The notes under the pieces were generated by a model. The model had not been told where the DNA came from, made no database searches, and saw only the letters and a program-made list of their open reading frames with translations. From the NCBI GenBank assembly GCA_032158295.1, contig CM063258.1, positions 3,120,001 through 3,184,000 on the forward strand: 64,000 nucleotides of DNA. Reading direction: 5' to 3'. Position numbers and translations under genes: made by a program. Every line of letters begins with the position of its first letter. Within the stretch, counting starts at the first letter, position 1. This stretch comes from Pycnopodia helianthoides (Eukaryota; Echinodermata; Asteroidea; Forcipulatida; Asteriidae). Of this stretch, positions 21,106 to 33,028 are shown piece by piece.

Positions 21106-22560
21106 GGAATGAGATAAGGGTAATTATTATAATTTGATTTGTCCATGGAAAATAAATGTTTAATATGGGACTATACAGTAGTGTCTGCTCTACTTTCCCT
21201 GGGCATTCCAGGTTATCAAATTAGGAATGCCTCATTTAACGCAAGTACCATTTGCATGTTCAAGTCGTTAGTGGGCCAAAAGGGGAAGGCTTCCTGGGGT
21301 AGATCTAGAATGAATTCCCCCCTTGTTTATCGGCCTTTAGCCCACATCCATTTCTCACATGATATGTTCTTCTTTTATAGATACTAACCCAAGATTGGGC
21401 ATGAAATTTCACTGAATTTCCATTGCATTTTTCATGGTGTTGACTTGGCGATGCCCCTTCAAAATACTCCTGTACAGTCTTTCAGATTTCTAAAGTGTAA
21501 GTCGGCACCAAGATGTCTTGGTAGCTGCACATTCTGTTAATAATTTACCATTTTAACCGATTATTATTCGGAGCCAAATGTTCACATTATGCAGAATGCA
21601 TAATGAAAAGTTTAACAAACAGCCCCAGGGCAAGAAATTCTATCATTAAGCGTCCCACTCTCATCTCCCAGTCAGACTGCAACCGAGATCATTTTGGAGG
21701 TTTGGAGAGTCCGCTCTGTGTGATTCTGCCATGCAGTGTTGTGCAAGTTACCCAATGTACTATATTAAGTGCTTTCATTAGTCTTACTGCGTATGTCGTG
21801 TCGGTCGTTGTAGCCTGGCGACTGTTTGATGACTCACTCCTCATCAAGATTGTTTGGCGGAAAAAAAGAAAAAAAAAAAATCTTGGCGAATTGAGTGAAT
21901 ATTATAAGATTGTGTGGTAATGAAATGAAATGCTTTGTTGGTGTAGCCACAGTAATGGCTTATTTTTTGACACATGGATAGGGGGGGGGGGGGAGTATAC
22001 CGTAATGGGACTTCAAAGTGGTGAAAAATGAGTGTGGGGTTTTGAAATTGGTCTCCCGAGACATAGGAAGGTAGTGTTTGTATGTGACCGAGAGCATGTA
22101 GGCTAATCCTGTTTTCCCTGGGTCATACACGACAAGGATGTTGCATGTGAAAGTATGTGCATTTTTTAACCGATCAATTTTTTTAACAAAGTTGGATCCT
22201 TAATGTAATTATAAACTACATGTGGCAGCCTCTCTGGAGACACTACAAGGTCATGTGCTTGTATTTTCTAAAAGTTAATATTGGTTAATTTGCATGGGGA
22301 TAATTTATTTATAAAGATAGGGTATATATACTTCATCAGTATCAGAAGTAAAATCATTTTCTGCTACAATACCGGGGTTAGGGAATGATTTTTTAAGAGC
22401 ATAACGTTTTTATAAACAACTATTTTTTTGTCTGTTGTCGGTTTGATGTTATTTTGGATAAGCAGCCCTATATTTAATAAGGAAATGATAGTTTTGAAAT
22501 TTATAAATTTGTCAAACATTTTGCCTTAAACAGATCTTCACTTCATGTACATGTAGGCCT
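21106..22560. other. unannotated stretch
   Basis: There are open frames on the plus strand at 21,139-21,387 and 21,603-21,920, the latter with a hydrophobic stretch, but neither has splice or start context I trust. A G run lies at 21,981-21,993. Confidence 0.35.
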
Positions 22561-22574
22561 TCCTATTCACACAA

Positions 22575-22800
22575 AGGGATGCAAATTTCTGTTTAAAAAC
22601 AATATTTTTTTTTAAACAAAAGTTCTTGAAATTTTTTGATTTGGAATTAACAATCACTTTGTCTTGGCATGGTCTTTTGAAATACACAAGGGATGCAAAT
22701 TTCTGTTCAAAAAAAAAAAATTTTTCTAAAGAAAGTTCTTGTTGAAATTTGTTGACCTGAAATTAAAAATCACTTTGTCTTGGCATGGTCTTTTGAAATT
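22575..22800 (+). repeat. diverged tandem duplication, about 2 x 112 bp
   Basis: GGGATGCAAATTTCTGTT begins each unit and CACTTTGTCTTGGCATGGTC-TTTTGAAAT ends each. The units differ mainly in A/T run lengths. Confidence 0.8.
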
Positions 22801-24178
22801 TGTATTTATTTATTTGTAATGCTCAATTTACATGCAGAAAGATACAATGCAATTTACATACAAAAGTATAACAGGGTAAGAATACATAGAAACAAACAAC
22901 CCAGTTTTCTTACATCATCAGCTTTTTCACAAAGTGACGTGTTTGTCAAACTTACAAAACTTGGCAAATCGTTTTTTGTACAAATTCTTGACGTACTCAT
23001 TGTTTTTTAACAGGACCTACTTCATAATAGTTCCGTAAATTACACAAATTAGTATGATCGACGAAGCACTAGATTTGCCATGTTGCGTTTTTTTTACAAA
23101 GTGACAAATCTGTAGACCTATTTAATTTCAACATTTGACGAATCTCCATATGCACATCTCTTTGTTGTTGTTTTTTTAACAAAGTGGGGAATTTATTTAG
23201 AAATTATCAACTCAACAAAACAGTTGCAAGAAAATCAGCAAGATTGAAAACATTTTGACAGTTCTGTATGAATGAAGAAATCAGCTTTATTTTGGTAGTA
23301 ACATAAGCACAAAAGTTGTTAGCAGTCTCTGTAACAGCAGTTTAAAGGTTAGATAAATTTCAAACATGATTTTCTCCAAACACAGAATTTTGGCAGTGGT
23401 GCAGATTCGTTACTTTGTGAAAAAGATGACCATATTTGAATAACGCAAAAGATAGTTAATGGCCTGAGGTCTTGACCCTAGCAGAGTCTTTGTCAAAGGC
23501 ATATGACATTTCGAAGAACAATCCACTTACATGTAGTATGGTTTTTAGTCTGACCTGCTAAATGTTTTGGTAAATACCTGCACATATCTTGTTTATTAGT
23601 GATTCATCGGTGACAAATATACCCCTACTGGTGGCGTACAGAGACAGTATTTTACAATCATGATCACACTTGGTGTCTTCCGAGAATGCTTCAGTGTCAA
23701 AGAGAAAGTCATTGTTCATTTAATTTTCTGTCCAAATTGTTTTTAAAGTCGGGCTATGAATCATATCCAAGTTTAAAAGGTCAACAAATTGTGATCGAAC
23801 AAACAGTTGCTCAATATCTAAAGGTTTCAGATTTTTTTAAATCCCCTAACAGACTTATTTTTCTTGAAAATGCTTTTCCACAGTCTGGCCACTGTGCAAA
23901 TATGCAGTGTATCATACTGAAGAATTAGTGCGTATCAAGGCATGCAGTGTTGTTGTGTGACAAGTAAAACCTTTTTGTCACTTTGCAAACAAAATACAAC
24001 TTCGTGCCAAATTTCAATTATATTGCAATTTGCAGGCATTCCATCACTAAAGAGCAATGGACCATGGAGGTGCATTTCCTTTTTCAGATTAGTTTTTCCA
24101 TAAAAAACCTTTCTAGTGTGAGCTTGCATTTTTCAGTGTGTGTTGTTGAAATTGATTTTGTTCAAAAAGCAAAAACCT
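22801..24178. other. unannotated AT-rich stretch
   Basis: ATTTATTTATTTG at about 22,802 may be the head of a minus-strand retroposon tail. The sequence GACCCTAGCAGAGTCTTTGTC near 23,472 is also found at 34,816 (as CCCTAGCAGAGTCTTTCTC), so it is a small repeat. No gene is supported. Confidence 0.35.
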
Positions 24179-24179
24179 G

Positions 24180-24332
24180 GGGGCGATTTCACAAAGAGCT
24201 AAGATTAATCTTAAGTGAATATCAATCTTAATTGCCACGCAAAGTGTGATGCCCCAGCATGTAAATCTCCATGGCAATGCTATAACAACTCATCGTAAGA
24301 TGAATCTTAGTGCTCTGTGAAATCGAGCCCTA
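24180..24332. mobile_element. Harbinger-like MITE, GGGCTCGATTTCACAGAGC ends
   Basis: The right end is the complement of GGGCTCGATTTCACAGAGC; the left end GGGCGATTTCACAAAGAGC is a close inverted match. AAGATTAATCTTAAG and CTTAAGATGAATC-type internal pairs extend the palindrome. Flanks are CTG and TAG. Confidence 0.7.
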
Positions 24333-24340
24333 GATTGTAA

Positions 24341-24548
24341 AAACAAATGCTTTTCCCCTCAACTTGTTGTAATTCTTGCTCTATCTTGTCGTCTCTTGAG
24401 GATTTTCAAAACAAATGCTTTTCCCCTCAACTTGTTGTAATTCTTGCTCTATCTTGTCGTCTCTTGAGGATTTTCAAAACAAATGCTTTTCCCCTCAACT
24501 TGTTGTAATTCTTGCTCTATCTTGTCGTCTCTTGAGGATTTTCAAAAC
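24341..24548 (+). repeat. tandem repeat, 3 x 68 bp
   Basis: Three identical or nearly identical units, each with ACAAATGCTTTTCCCCTC and TCGTCTCTTGAGGATTTTC. Exact spacing of 68 bases. Confidence 0.95.
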
Positions 24549-24991
24549 TGGGGAATTTAGGGTAAAATGTCATAATCCAGAGTGGGAGCCATTAATATTT
24601 ATAACGTTCGTGTCATGCAGTGGAAGTGAATAGGGTTTATTTAATTTTTCCCCCCTGTTCTGTGATGTGCATTCTGGCTAAGGTATTTTTTAATGGATGG
24701 TGCTATGAATATGAAGATCCTCATTAATTGTTTTTTAGTTTTTTGGATTGCACTGAAATTTGTGTATATAATTATGCTAACAGTCTAGGAATGTTTGCTA
24801 GCATGAGGCCTCCATCCTCCAATATATCTTTCTCTGAACTCCACTCCAAATAATGTTTGTGCTTAGATGAGATAATGCCTGACCCAGTGATCATAAGTGC
24901 TTGTTTTTTGGGCCTACCTTCAGGCCTAGTTTTTCTGAATCCTTCACTTTGGCAATTGGATTTACTGTAGAAGGATTTTGGACTGTTAAAG

Positions 24992-25347
24992 CAGGGGTCG
25001 AATTTTACACTGGACCGCTGGCCTGAGGCCAGTGATTTTAGCATCGGGCCAGTGAACTCATGTCCGGACAAGTCCGGCTGTCTTGTGTTTGTGTTCAAAT
25101 GTTGACTCTCAGTCTGATGAATACAATTCGTTTGATTATCAAAGACCACTTACCAGTAACAAGTGAGATAAATCTTCTCCTAGTGCTTTTTCAAATTCAA
25201 ACAGTTCAATTATTAACCTGTAGGCATTAGGCATTTTTTCTTCTCACTTCAATTCTGGTCTTGTACTCAAAATTCCGGTCCAGTAAATATTTTGAGCTAC
25301 AAGCCCTGCGGTCTTGTGGGTTTCCCCCCCCCCAAATTCTAGCCCTG
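24992..25347 (-). mobile_element. MITE with CAGGGCT-GAATTT ends (copy 2 of 3)
   Basis: Inverted relative of 2,109-2,500, with CCGGACAAGTCCGG hairpin near its left end and AAATTCTAGCCCTG at its right. The minus-strand frames at 24,772-25,149 and 25,244-25,546 are produced by it. Confidence 0.75.
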
Positions 25348-25693
25348 TAAAGGGTTTTAAAATGCTAGTTTGTACATTGGAGAGTGCTGTGTGATGAGAG
25401 CATAGAGAAGGTGGTCCTTTCTCTATGGTGATAGTGGATGACATACTCATTACAGTATATGGCTGTCCTGATTTTCCTCCCTGTCCTCCTGACAGACAGA
25501 TTAGTGCTGTAATCCTCCTTATTACAGGATCAGTTATCAATAGCATTTGCCCATATCACGATACTACCCAAGGTTTTAGCCAGGATTTGGTAAAAGGGTG
25601 TCAAAATTTGCTGGAATTTAAAAAATCTGGTGTCCGAATTGTTTACTTACAATACATTTACATGTAAATGACAGATAAAACAGGGTGTCCAAA

Positions 25694-26083
25694 TTTAAAG
25701 GCACTGGACACTATTGGTAATTACTCAAAATAATTGTTAGCATAAAAACTTACTTGGTAACGAGCAATGGAGAGCTGTTGATAGTATAAAACATTGTGAG
25801 AAACGGCTCCCTCTGAAGTATTGTAGTTTTTGAGAAAGAAGTCATTTCTCAGTAAAATATTTGAATTGATTTTGAGACCTCACGTGTGAGGTCTCGAAAT
25901 CAAGCATCTGAAAGCACACAACTTCTGCAACAAGGGTGTTTTTTCTTCCATTATTATCTCGCAACTTGGACTACCAATTGAGTTCAAATTTTCACAGGTT
26001 TGTTATTTTGTGCATATGTTGAGATACACTAAGTGAGAAGACTGGTCTTTGACAATTACCAAAGGTGTCCAGTGTCTTTAAAA
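25694..26083 (+). mobile_element. TTAA MITE, family B
   Basis: TTAA-AGGCACTGGACAC at the left, GTGTCCAGTGTCT-TTAA at the right. The interior has GAGAAACGGCTCCCTCTGAAG and the shared TTTTCACAGGTTTG core. A second copy is at 40,147-40,533. Confidence 0.85.
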
Positions 26084-26262
26084 CAGTGTGTCCAAAAAAC
26101 ACTTAGACACCCCTCTGGCTAACACTATGATACTACCTAAAAACTCCAAAATGTCCATTATGTTAAAGGGAAGTATGTCCTCCTGCCTACTCAATGTGAC
26201 ATTGCAATATCAGATCAAGAAAAAGGAAAATTTGAACCGTTTGTCCTAAAGGAACTCAACCT

Positions 26263-26426
26263 AGCCTGGAATTGCACAGACAGAGGCTATCACACAGCCT
26301 CTGTTTTCCTGGTCTTGGAAGCTTTAGTGCCCCTTCAAAAAATGTGTCCTACACTTGAAGATTTTCCCAATGGAAATGCCCTTTGGAAAATGAAAATGGC
26401 CTTTCAAAGATGAAATTCCAGGCCTG
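26263..26426 (+). mobile_element. MITE with AGGCCTGGAATT ends (copy 1 of 3)
   Basis: CTAGCCTGGAATTGCAC at the left and GATGAAATTCCAGGCCTG at the right. The interior has GTGCCCCTTCAAAA and AAATGGCC. Copies 2 and 3 at 26,776 and 61,473. Confidence 0.75.
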
Positions 26427-26775
26427 CAACCATCCCCAACCTTTCAAAATCCACCTGCATGTTTTGTTCGATTCTGTTGGAGTGAGGACTTGCACAGGTA
26501 AAACTGATAAGTGTGTTTAGGCCTCGTAAAAAAAATACACCAGTTGATCGTCCGTGGTTTTTCAAAAAGAGGAGGATGGGGGCCTTTTTTATTTAATGTT
26601 TTATTATTTCTTTGAAGATGGAAAGAGCCTGACTAAAATTTGCTGCTTTGTGAAGGTATATTGTACCACCATCAGAGTCCAATAGTTTGGGTGTTGATTT
26701 GCTGTTTTCTGAAAGTAAGAAATTATGCTAAAACCACTGAAGGTAGTTAGGGTTACAGAATACATTATTCTTATA

Positions 26776-26933
26776 CAGGCCTGGAATTACACGGAGGCCA
26801 TGGCCTCTGTTGCCCCTGGTCTTGGCCTCAGTGCCCCTTCAAAAGTTTCCCACTACTTCAAGATTTTCCTATGGAAGTGCCCTTTGCAAATTGAAAATGG
26901 CCTTGCCCTCTCAAAGATGAAATTCCAGGCCTG
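26776..26933 (+). mobile_element. MITE with AGGCCTGGAATT ends (copy 2 of 3)
   Basis: CAGGCCTGGAATTACA at the left, AAATTCCAGGCCTG at the right. It is only 350 bases from copy 1 and in the same orientation. Confidence 0.8.
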
Positions 26934-27589
26934 TCTTAATTACACCAAAGGTTTTAAAGTTGCAGTCAACTAAAATACACAGGTAAAGAGATTTTAAAGA
27001 GATTTTTCTGAACCCCAAAACTAATATTTCAAATCAGTCCCACACCCAGTTCTGTCACAAGAACTAGTCAATACAAATTCAGTTACAAAATTCAAAATTC
27101 AGTTATTGCCTCACCCTTTTTGATTAACTTACTTGTGACCAAAATAACAAAACATTCATTCTAACATTCATTGCAATATATTCACTTTGTTAAAGAAAAA
27201 TTAATTTTCAAAATAATACAGTTTTATTTGGGGACAGAAAATTTAGTCGTGCTATGAACTTCCTCTTCCTAAAGCAAATACTGAAAATGAAGGCCACTGA
27301 AAAGTAAACATACTGCGGCCAAAAACTACTTTCAAATTAATCATACAACCATTGAATCATGCATAAATATGTATTGCTTGATAAGAAAAAGAAAATTTGT
27401 TACAGTTATAATATTCTTTTTTTATGTGCTGCCAAGTTCCTTTGAACCACGAAGTCCACACATACCGATTGTAAATGACTCAACTTTTTTTAGGAAACAC
27501 TCTGGGAAAGAATTGTCCACTCAAACACACCTACATTGTGTCACAGTGCATTAAATAACTACAAACACACCTACATTGTGTCCAGTGCA
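26934..27589. other. unannotated AT-rich stretch
   Basis: No gene seen. ACAAACACACCTACATTGTG is repeated at 27,521 and 27,562, next to the MITE insertion site. Confidence 0.4.
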
Positions 27590-27983
27590 TTAAAGGAACA
27601 TTACAGAATTGGTTTTTGCTAACAAAACAGTTGCTGGCAGTGTAAGTACTTTATGTAATCCACCATTATACATAAACTGACAAACCTGTAGAAGTTTGAG
27701 ATCGATCGGCCATCTGGGTCACGAGAAAATAGTGAAAAACCGATTACACATTTGCATGAAATCATATAGATTCAACAAATGAATAAAACGCTCACTGAGC
27801 GATAAACTCCAATCGGAAAATTAGTTTATTCATTTCTCATCAAATATGGCATTTCAGACAGAAATATTTCAAGGGATGTTTTCTACTATCATCATCATAA
27901 GACCGTGTAAGTTTTATGTAAATCTGTGATCAAAAGTTATTTTACAAGTTTTTTTCTTGCCAATTCTGTAATGTTCCTTTAAA
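27590..27983 (-). mobile_element. TTAA MITE, family A
   Basis: Complete inverted copy bounded by TTAA, with both ends matching the family consensus. Confidence 0.85.
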
Positions 27984-28562
27984 TAACTAGTTTAATTTAT
28001 TATACCCTCTCTACATGCTCTAACCACTGAGAAGTGAACTTCATGATGTTCACACAACACAACACATCATGTGGTTTCAATAGTTTATTGGGAGTGCCAG
28101 ACACCTTAATCAAATCTTGTGGCTTCTTTTGTTAGCAGTCAACCACTAAATAACTGTACTGGTTCCAGTTATAAGGCATTATTGATTGGTATCATGATCT
28201 AATTGGAGACCCCAGTCTTTTCAAAGTCTGGCTGGTGCCAGAAAATGGTTTTGTGAGAGAATAAATATGTCGTTATTTTCATGGGTAGTACTACTACTGG
28301 GTCTATTTTGGTCCTTTTCAAAAGACAGCAATTTCGCTGTAGTCCTATAGAAAAAAACTACTCAGGCTTCAGTATCCACTAAAAAGTTTTGTCAAGTACT
28401 TTTAAGTTAACTACTTTAAAAACTGAAACTGTTCTTATAGAATCAGCGGAGGGTACTGTATTCCAAAATGCCAACACTAGAATTGGAAAAAAAGTTTTTT
28501 TGTTGTTGTAATTAATGACGTAATCACAGTGACATGAACAAATACATGATGTTGTGAAGTCT

Positions 28563-28974
28563 TTTTTTAAAAGTATACCTTTGAACCGTTCTATTTCGTT
28601 AATCCTATACAAATGTAGACATACGATAAAACCAATCTGTGAAAATTTCATTTCAAAAGGTGGTAGTGTATCTGAGATATCGTCAATATCTGGAGCGATT
28701 ATGAGATATCGTCAATATCCGGAGCGATTATGTCCGCGCAGGAATCAATAATCCATAATTGGAATACACAATCTGAGAAACGGTTCACGCAGAAACGTTT
28801 CTCAGATAGAAATGTTTTTCGAATCCCTCTCTCTCTTACACAACATTCCTTAGAAGGGAATCATTTCTCAAACATGCTAAACATTATCAACAGCTGCAGT
28901 GTTTCTTACCACAAGTAAGTTTTTGTGGCCATTAATTTTTGGTATACTTACCAAAGGTATACCCTCCCTTTAAT
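28563..28974 (-). mobile_element. TTAA MITE, family D, with internal 29-bp duplication
   Basis: The right edge TATACCCTCCCT-TTAA matches 56,313-56,685 and 63,634-63,968 in orientation-corrected form. The left edge is less exact. GAGATATCGTCAATATC-GGAGCGATTAT is tandemly doubled at 28,674-28,731. The small open frames here are incidental. Confidence 0.65.
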
Positions 28975-29640
28975 GTGTATCCATGGTTCACTTCAAACAG
29001 AGTTTTTAAAGCTGTTACAGTAGCAGAGGTTTTCTGTTGATATTTAGCGCTATTTATGATAGTATTGCACCGCAAGGAGTCTGTGGTTGGTCATAGAGCA
29101 AGGATTTGCTCTATGGGTTCATTAAAGGGCAGACCAGCCTAGTTCTGGGATAGGAATCTATTAAGGAACTAAATACACCTCTACAGCTTTTTTAAAAAAC
29201 AGTTTAGGTAAAGCTTGCTACATTTTTTGTTAGTCTTTATTTTAACTATCCCTAATGCTAATGAAGACATCAAATCCTTTATTTTTCACAGCAGGTGCTT
29301 CAGATTACAAATTTTACTTTGTTTTTTTTAATTGAAGCACCCTTTAAAAAAATGGTCTCCCTCCTATACTGGAGTGGAATTCAAGGCCTGTAGACAAATC
29401 AAAAACTGAAAACCTCAAAATATTTTTTGAAAACAAGCAACTGTTTTTTGTAGGTCCTGATAATATTGCTTGTTAGTTTGGTTTGTTGATACGTTTATTG
29501 AAGTAAAGATGCAGCTTTGGTTTTGTATTGAAACAGGTGATCACAATTTATTGAGAACAAGTTGTTAAAGCAACAATTTTTTCCCTCCATTATTTTGTCT
29601 AAAACATAGATTGCTGCAAGAGAAACTCTTTTTCTGGATG
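28975..29640. other. unannotated AT-rich stretch
   Basis: GGAATTCAAGGCCTGTAG at 29,376 is a lone end of an AGGCCT-type MITE. Nothing else is supported. Confidence 0.35.
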
Positions 29641-29647
29641 GTTTACT

Positions 29648-29990
29648 CATAACTGCTTTACTTTTTACAGAATATTTTGCTCTTGCTCTTTTTTAGGGAT
29701 AGAAATGCAATTTTTTTCAGACTTGGAAAGTCATCTTGCTCTTTAAGGAATGCAATTCTTGAGATGTTATTCGATCATAAATAACATAAAAAAACAGTTT
29801 ATCGCTATCTTTTTCAAATAACTGCTTTAACTTTCACAGAACATTTTGCGCTCTTGCTCCTTTTTAGGGATAGAAATGCAATTTTTTTTAGACTTGGAAA
29901 GTCATCTTGCATTTTAAGGAATGCAATTCTTGAGATGTTATTCGATCATAAATAAAATAAATAAAAGTTTATCACTGTCTCTTTCAAAAT
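29648..29990 (+). repeat. tandem duplication, about 2 x 170 bp
   Basis: The units share AGGGATAGAAATGCAATTTTT, CTTGGAAAGTCATCTTGC and GAGATGTTATTCGATCATAA. The open frame beginning 29,921 starts inside it. Confidence 0.85.
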
Positions 29991-31152
29991 TGTTTTTTTT
30001 TCATCACATGCGCTGTAACAAAACCCACTCCCATGCAAAACAAATGTTGACACTCCTTATTCTACAGTCCGTAACGGCATGCTGGTGTGATGCACGTCCA
30101 GTGTGTTTCCCATCACTCATTGACCAGCAGCAATATCAACAGGCAGAGCATGCAAAAGGGAGATTGTTTGTAACTACTGGAGAATTTTGTTTCTCACTAA
30201 AGCTTATGTTCTTATCAACAGATTCTGTCATCAGTTTGTTTGGCCTTTACCTGTATTTTAATTTGATTTCTGCATTTACGGGGAAGGGTTGGCCTTGAGA
30301 CAGTCTGGCTCTATTGAAGGTATTTCCTTATGAGTTTTGGTGAACGGTAAAGGTGCATCCATCTGTTTGGATTTGTTGTTATTGATTGCTTTGTACAGTA
30401 TTTTCAACCAATTAAATTCAACAGCTTAATGTATTAAGCAGTGTTTTCCCAAACCTTAAGGACCCTTAACCAATGATCTTTGGGGCTACCCCTACAAAAT
30501 TTGTCAGAGATGATAATGAACTATATTCGGTAACACATTACACTTTCACATTTTGTCCATTTATGTATATGTGTAAAAATGCGCACAAGCCGACAGCAGT
30601 TTGTAAGGAGCAATTATCAAAAATCAAGTGTACCGTGGCAAGTTGCCCTTCCACGTTCAAAGAGAAAAAGAATTAATAAACAAAAACAAACAGTCTGATG
30701 GTTTTCATAATCATGATAATTAGTTTTCTCAAAGAACATTGATTGCCTTTTTAAGATCTATCTAATTTGGTTTTAAAAAAAAAGCAAAATCCTTTGAAAG
30801 TGAGAAAAAATAACCCATTATTCAACTTCTAAAATTAGTAACAAGCTCTTCACAAAATTGACATCAGCTAGAATGAGAAACATCACTTTCCTGGTCGGTA
30901 GTTTGTCATCGCCACGCCAGTATGGGCAGCCATATGGCGTGCCAATCATGCTCGTTGAAATGTATAATAGGTCTGGCCAGCCACATTGGACTTGATGATG
31001 GGGCACTTGTGGGTCTGGCATTTGTAGCCAGGAATCTTGAGGTGATGGAGGCATCTTAAGACTTGAACTCATTGTAGCATTGGTAATGAATGGTGTGGCA
31101 TAGTACACACACAGTGTATGAAGTGTTGTTGTCTTTGTTGCATCCATGTCAG
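29991..31152. other. unannotated stretch
   Basis: A minus-strand frame at 30,818-31,147 and a zinc-finger-like string in another minus frame near 30,930-31,030 were considered and not accepted (see rejected list). No repeat is shared with elsewhere. Confidence 0.3.
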
Positions 31153-31224
31153 TACAGACTCTATGGATTAAATGTTGAGCTTAGTTACCCTTGACGATGA
31201 TGAGAAAGAGTTGTGGAGTTTGAG
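31153..31224 (+). CDS. weak candidate first coding exon
   Basis: A fair acceptor (GCATCCATGTCAG) at 31,152 is followed by 19 nt, an ATG at 31,172 and 17 codons (MLSLVTLDDDEKELWSL) ending in TTTGAG-GTGAGC. A TAA stands immediately before the ATG, so it could only be a first coding exon. It could belong to the rightward gene proposed from 10.5 kb, but that is speculation. Confidence 0.18.
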
Positions 31225-32285
31225 GTGAGCTGATTTACTGTCTAATTACTTTAGTTTTTGCCTTCTCACATCAGTAGATGTAATACTATGGTAGATAGAC
31301 AGTAGTACATGTATGTTAGGTTTAGTGTGAACACTGAAGTGACAGACCGTGTGGAAGCCAGGCGCTACATTTGTGGCATTCCTGTTAACCACAAGGAAGT
31401 ATCATTGTAATGCCTCTATGATATTTAGCCACCAAGGTTGCCATGTTAAACCATTAGAGTCCTTTCTCTATGGTTAAAATATATGGGTGGCAGTTGCAAT
31501 CGTATTTCTTTTAAGAAATTGAAGAAAAGAAATCTTGAAGATGTTCTCCTGTGACACAAGTTATTACCTTGACCCCCCCACCCCCTCCCCACTTCACAAC
31601 CATGGTCCCTGCTCAATGCCTTCCTCAATCCCCACCGCTACACCCAAACAAACATCCACTAGACTACTTGAAAGGTTTGAGAAGGAGTAGAAGTATTCTA
31701 AAAGATGAAGGTCCTACTGTGACTTAATATTTGAATTGATAAATATGCACTGACTGTTGTTGAATCCATGGATAAATTTGTTACCGCCCTTCATTTAAGG
31801 GAGGAGAAACTATTTTATGTTTGAGTGCGGAACCTCTCGTGACAAAGTAAAATTTTTAAAAACAAATTCCCACGTACTAAATGTCAAATTCTTAAAAAAC
31901 ACATCAACACAGGCTCTAGGTAATTTTTGCTGTTAACGTCGCCTTACAGCAGATGACAGAGGACAACTGTATCAGCAATCGATCGTGCAGCTTTTCATCT
32001 TGTCCCGGCAAATATCGCAAGAAACTAATCATTTCATGTCACAATGGCACGCTCAGACCATAACATGTAATACTTTGATAAAAATCTACACACCCTGCCG
32101 CAGTGCTGTCCTAGTATCCATTCAAACTTGAAGGAAAATGTTCTCGGGCCAGGGGGCAGGCTGTGCAGAGTGCAGACGGGAACCGGCTAAATCCCTTTAT
32201 CTTATCCAAGGAAAGAAATCTGCAGGAGTAAAATGGCTTGAGGGACCCGATGGACCAGATTTGATTAGGATCTGTCCCATGGGGC
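31225..32285. other. unannotated stretch
   Basis: I see nothing supported here beyond AT-rich sequence and a short C run near 31,575. Confidence 0.35.
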
Positions 32286-32369
32286 AATGATGTGGTGGGA
32301 ACTTGGCTCTTGCTTCGTGAAAAAAAAGTATGTTTTTCTGCAAGATGCTGGCAGGCGGCCCAGGATGAA

Positions 32370-32580
32370 AAACTCGGTTGTGGTACTGTGGTCAAGTTGG
32401 GTGACTGTAGAGGTTACAATCACAGAGCGTGGGAGCTCAAATCCCCTGCTGACCACCTTCACAAAGCCTTTAGTTTTAACCGGTCTCTGTGGTGTCAGGT
32501 CTCTGTGTGGTGTGGTTGTGACGGACATGGTATTTTCTCTGCTGCCTCGGTCTTGGCCTCGGAGCCCCTTAAATAACAAA
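32370..32580 (+). mobile_element. possible decayed tRNA-derived SINE
   Basis: GTGGTCAAGTTGGGTGACTG resembles an A-box region and GAGCTCAAATCCC, about 55 bases on, a degenerate B box. Both strands carry unrelated open frames. Weak evidence. Confidence 0.3.
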
Positions 32581-33028
32581 AAACCTTAAAGTGACTTAAA
32601 TATTAAGTGTTTATCTAATGCGACTGTTTTTAGCAACAGTAATCCTGTGCCTTCAAGAATAAAATGCACTTATACTCAAAAAACGTTCTTGGGGGAAAAA
32701 TTGGCTAATACAAATCATTTTTAAGAGTCAAGCAAACTAGAACTAATGCAAAACTGTGCATTACAATTTGTAAGTTAATTTTGTAATTAGACATTCTTAA
32801 AAAATTATGCGGCTTCATGTAGTGTGTCCTTGTTAATTAGTCACCATTCAGTCGCTGTTTGCTGTTTTGCATTGACGTATTTTTGTGGTACATTTGCCTT
32901 TTATGAAATGTTGTTTTATGGTTGTTTTGATCAAAAGAAAAACAATGCTGCTAACAATAAAGCCGTTTACACATAACAGAGCCAATACCCAGGAAATTCC
33001 TGGGGATTTTTAACCCCACCACAATTAG

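Noticed and set aside
21603..21920. Plus frame with a hydrophobic segment, as a small membrane protein.
   Set aside because: The hydrophobic stretch is followed by a poly-A-derived lysine run, and no start or splice context supports expression.
24772..25149. 125-codon minus frame.
   Set aside because: It is generated by the CAGGGCT-ended MITE and its flank.
29921..30298. 125-codon plus frame.
   Set aside because: It begins inside a tandem duplication, has no splice signals and resembles no protein; the other copy does not carry the frame.
30818..31147. Minus-strand frame and a zinc-finger-like string (TFQRA, then LARHMAAHTG) in another minus frame.
   Set aside because: The finger-like string has an in-frame TGA, one residue too few between F and L, and a C-to-H gap too long for C2H2. 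No second finger is present. I treat it as chance.
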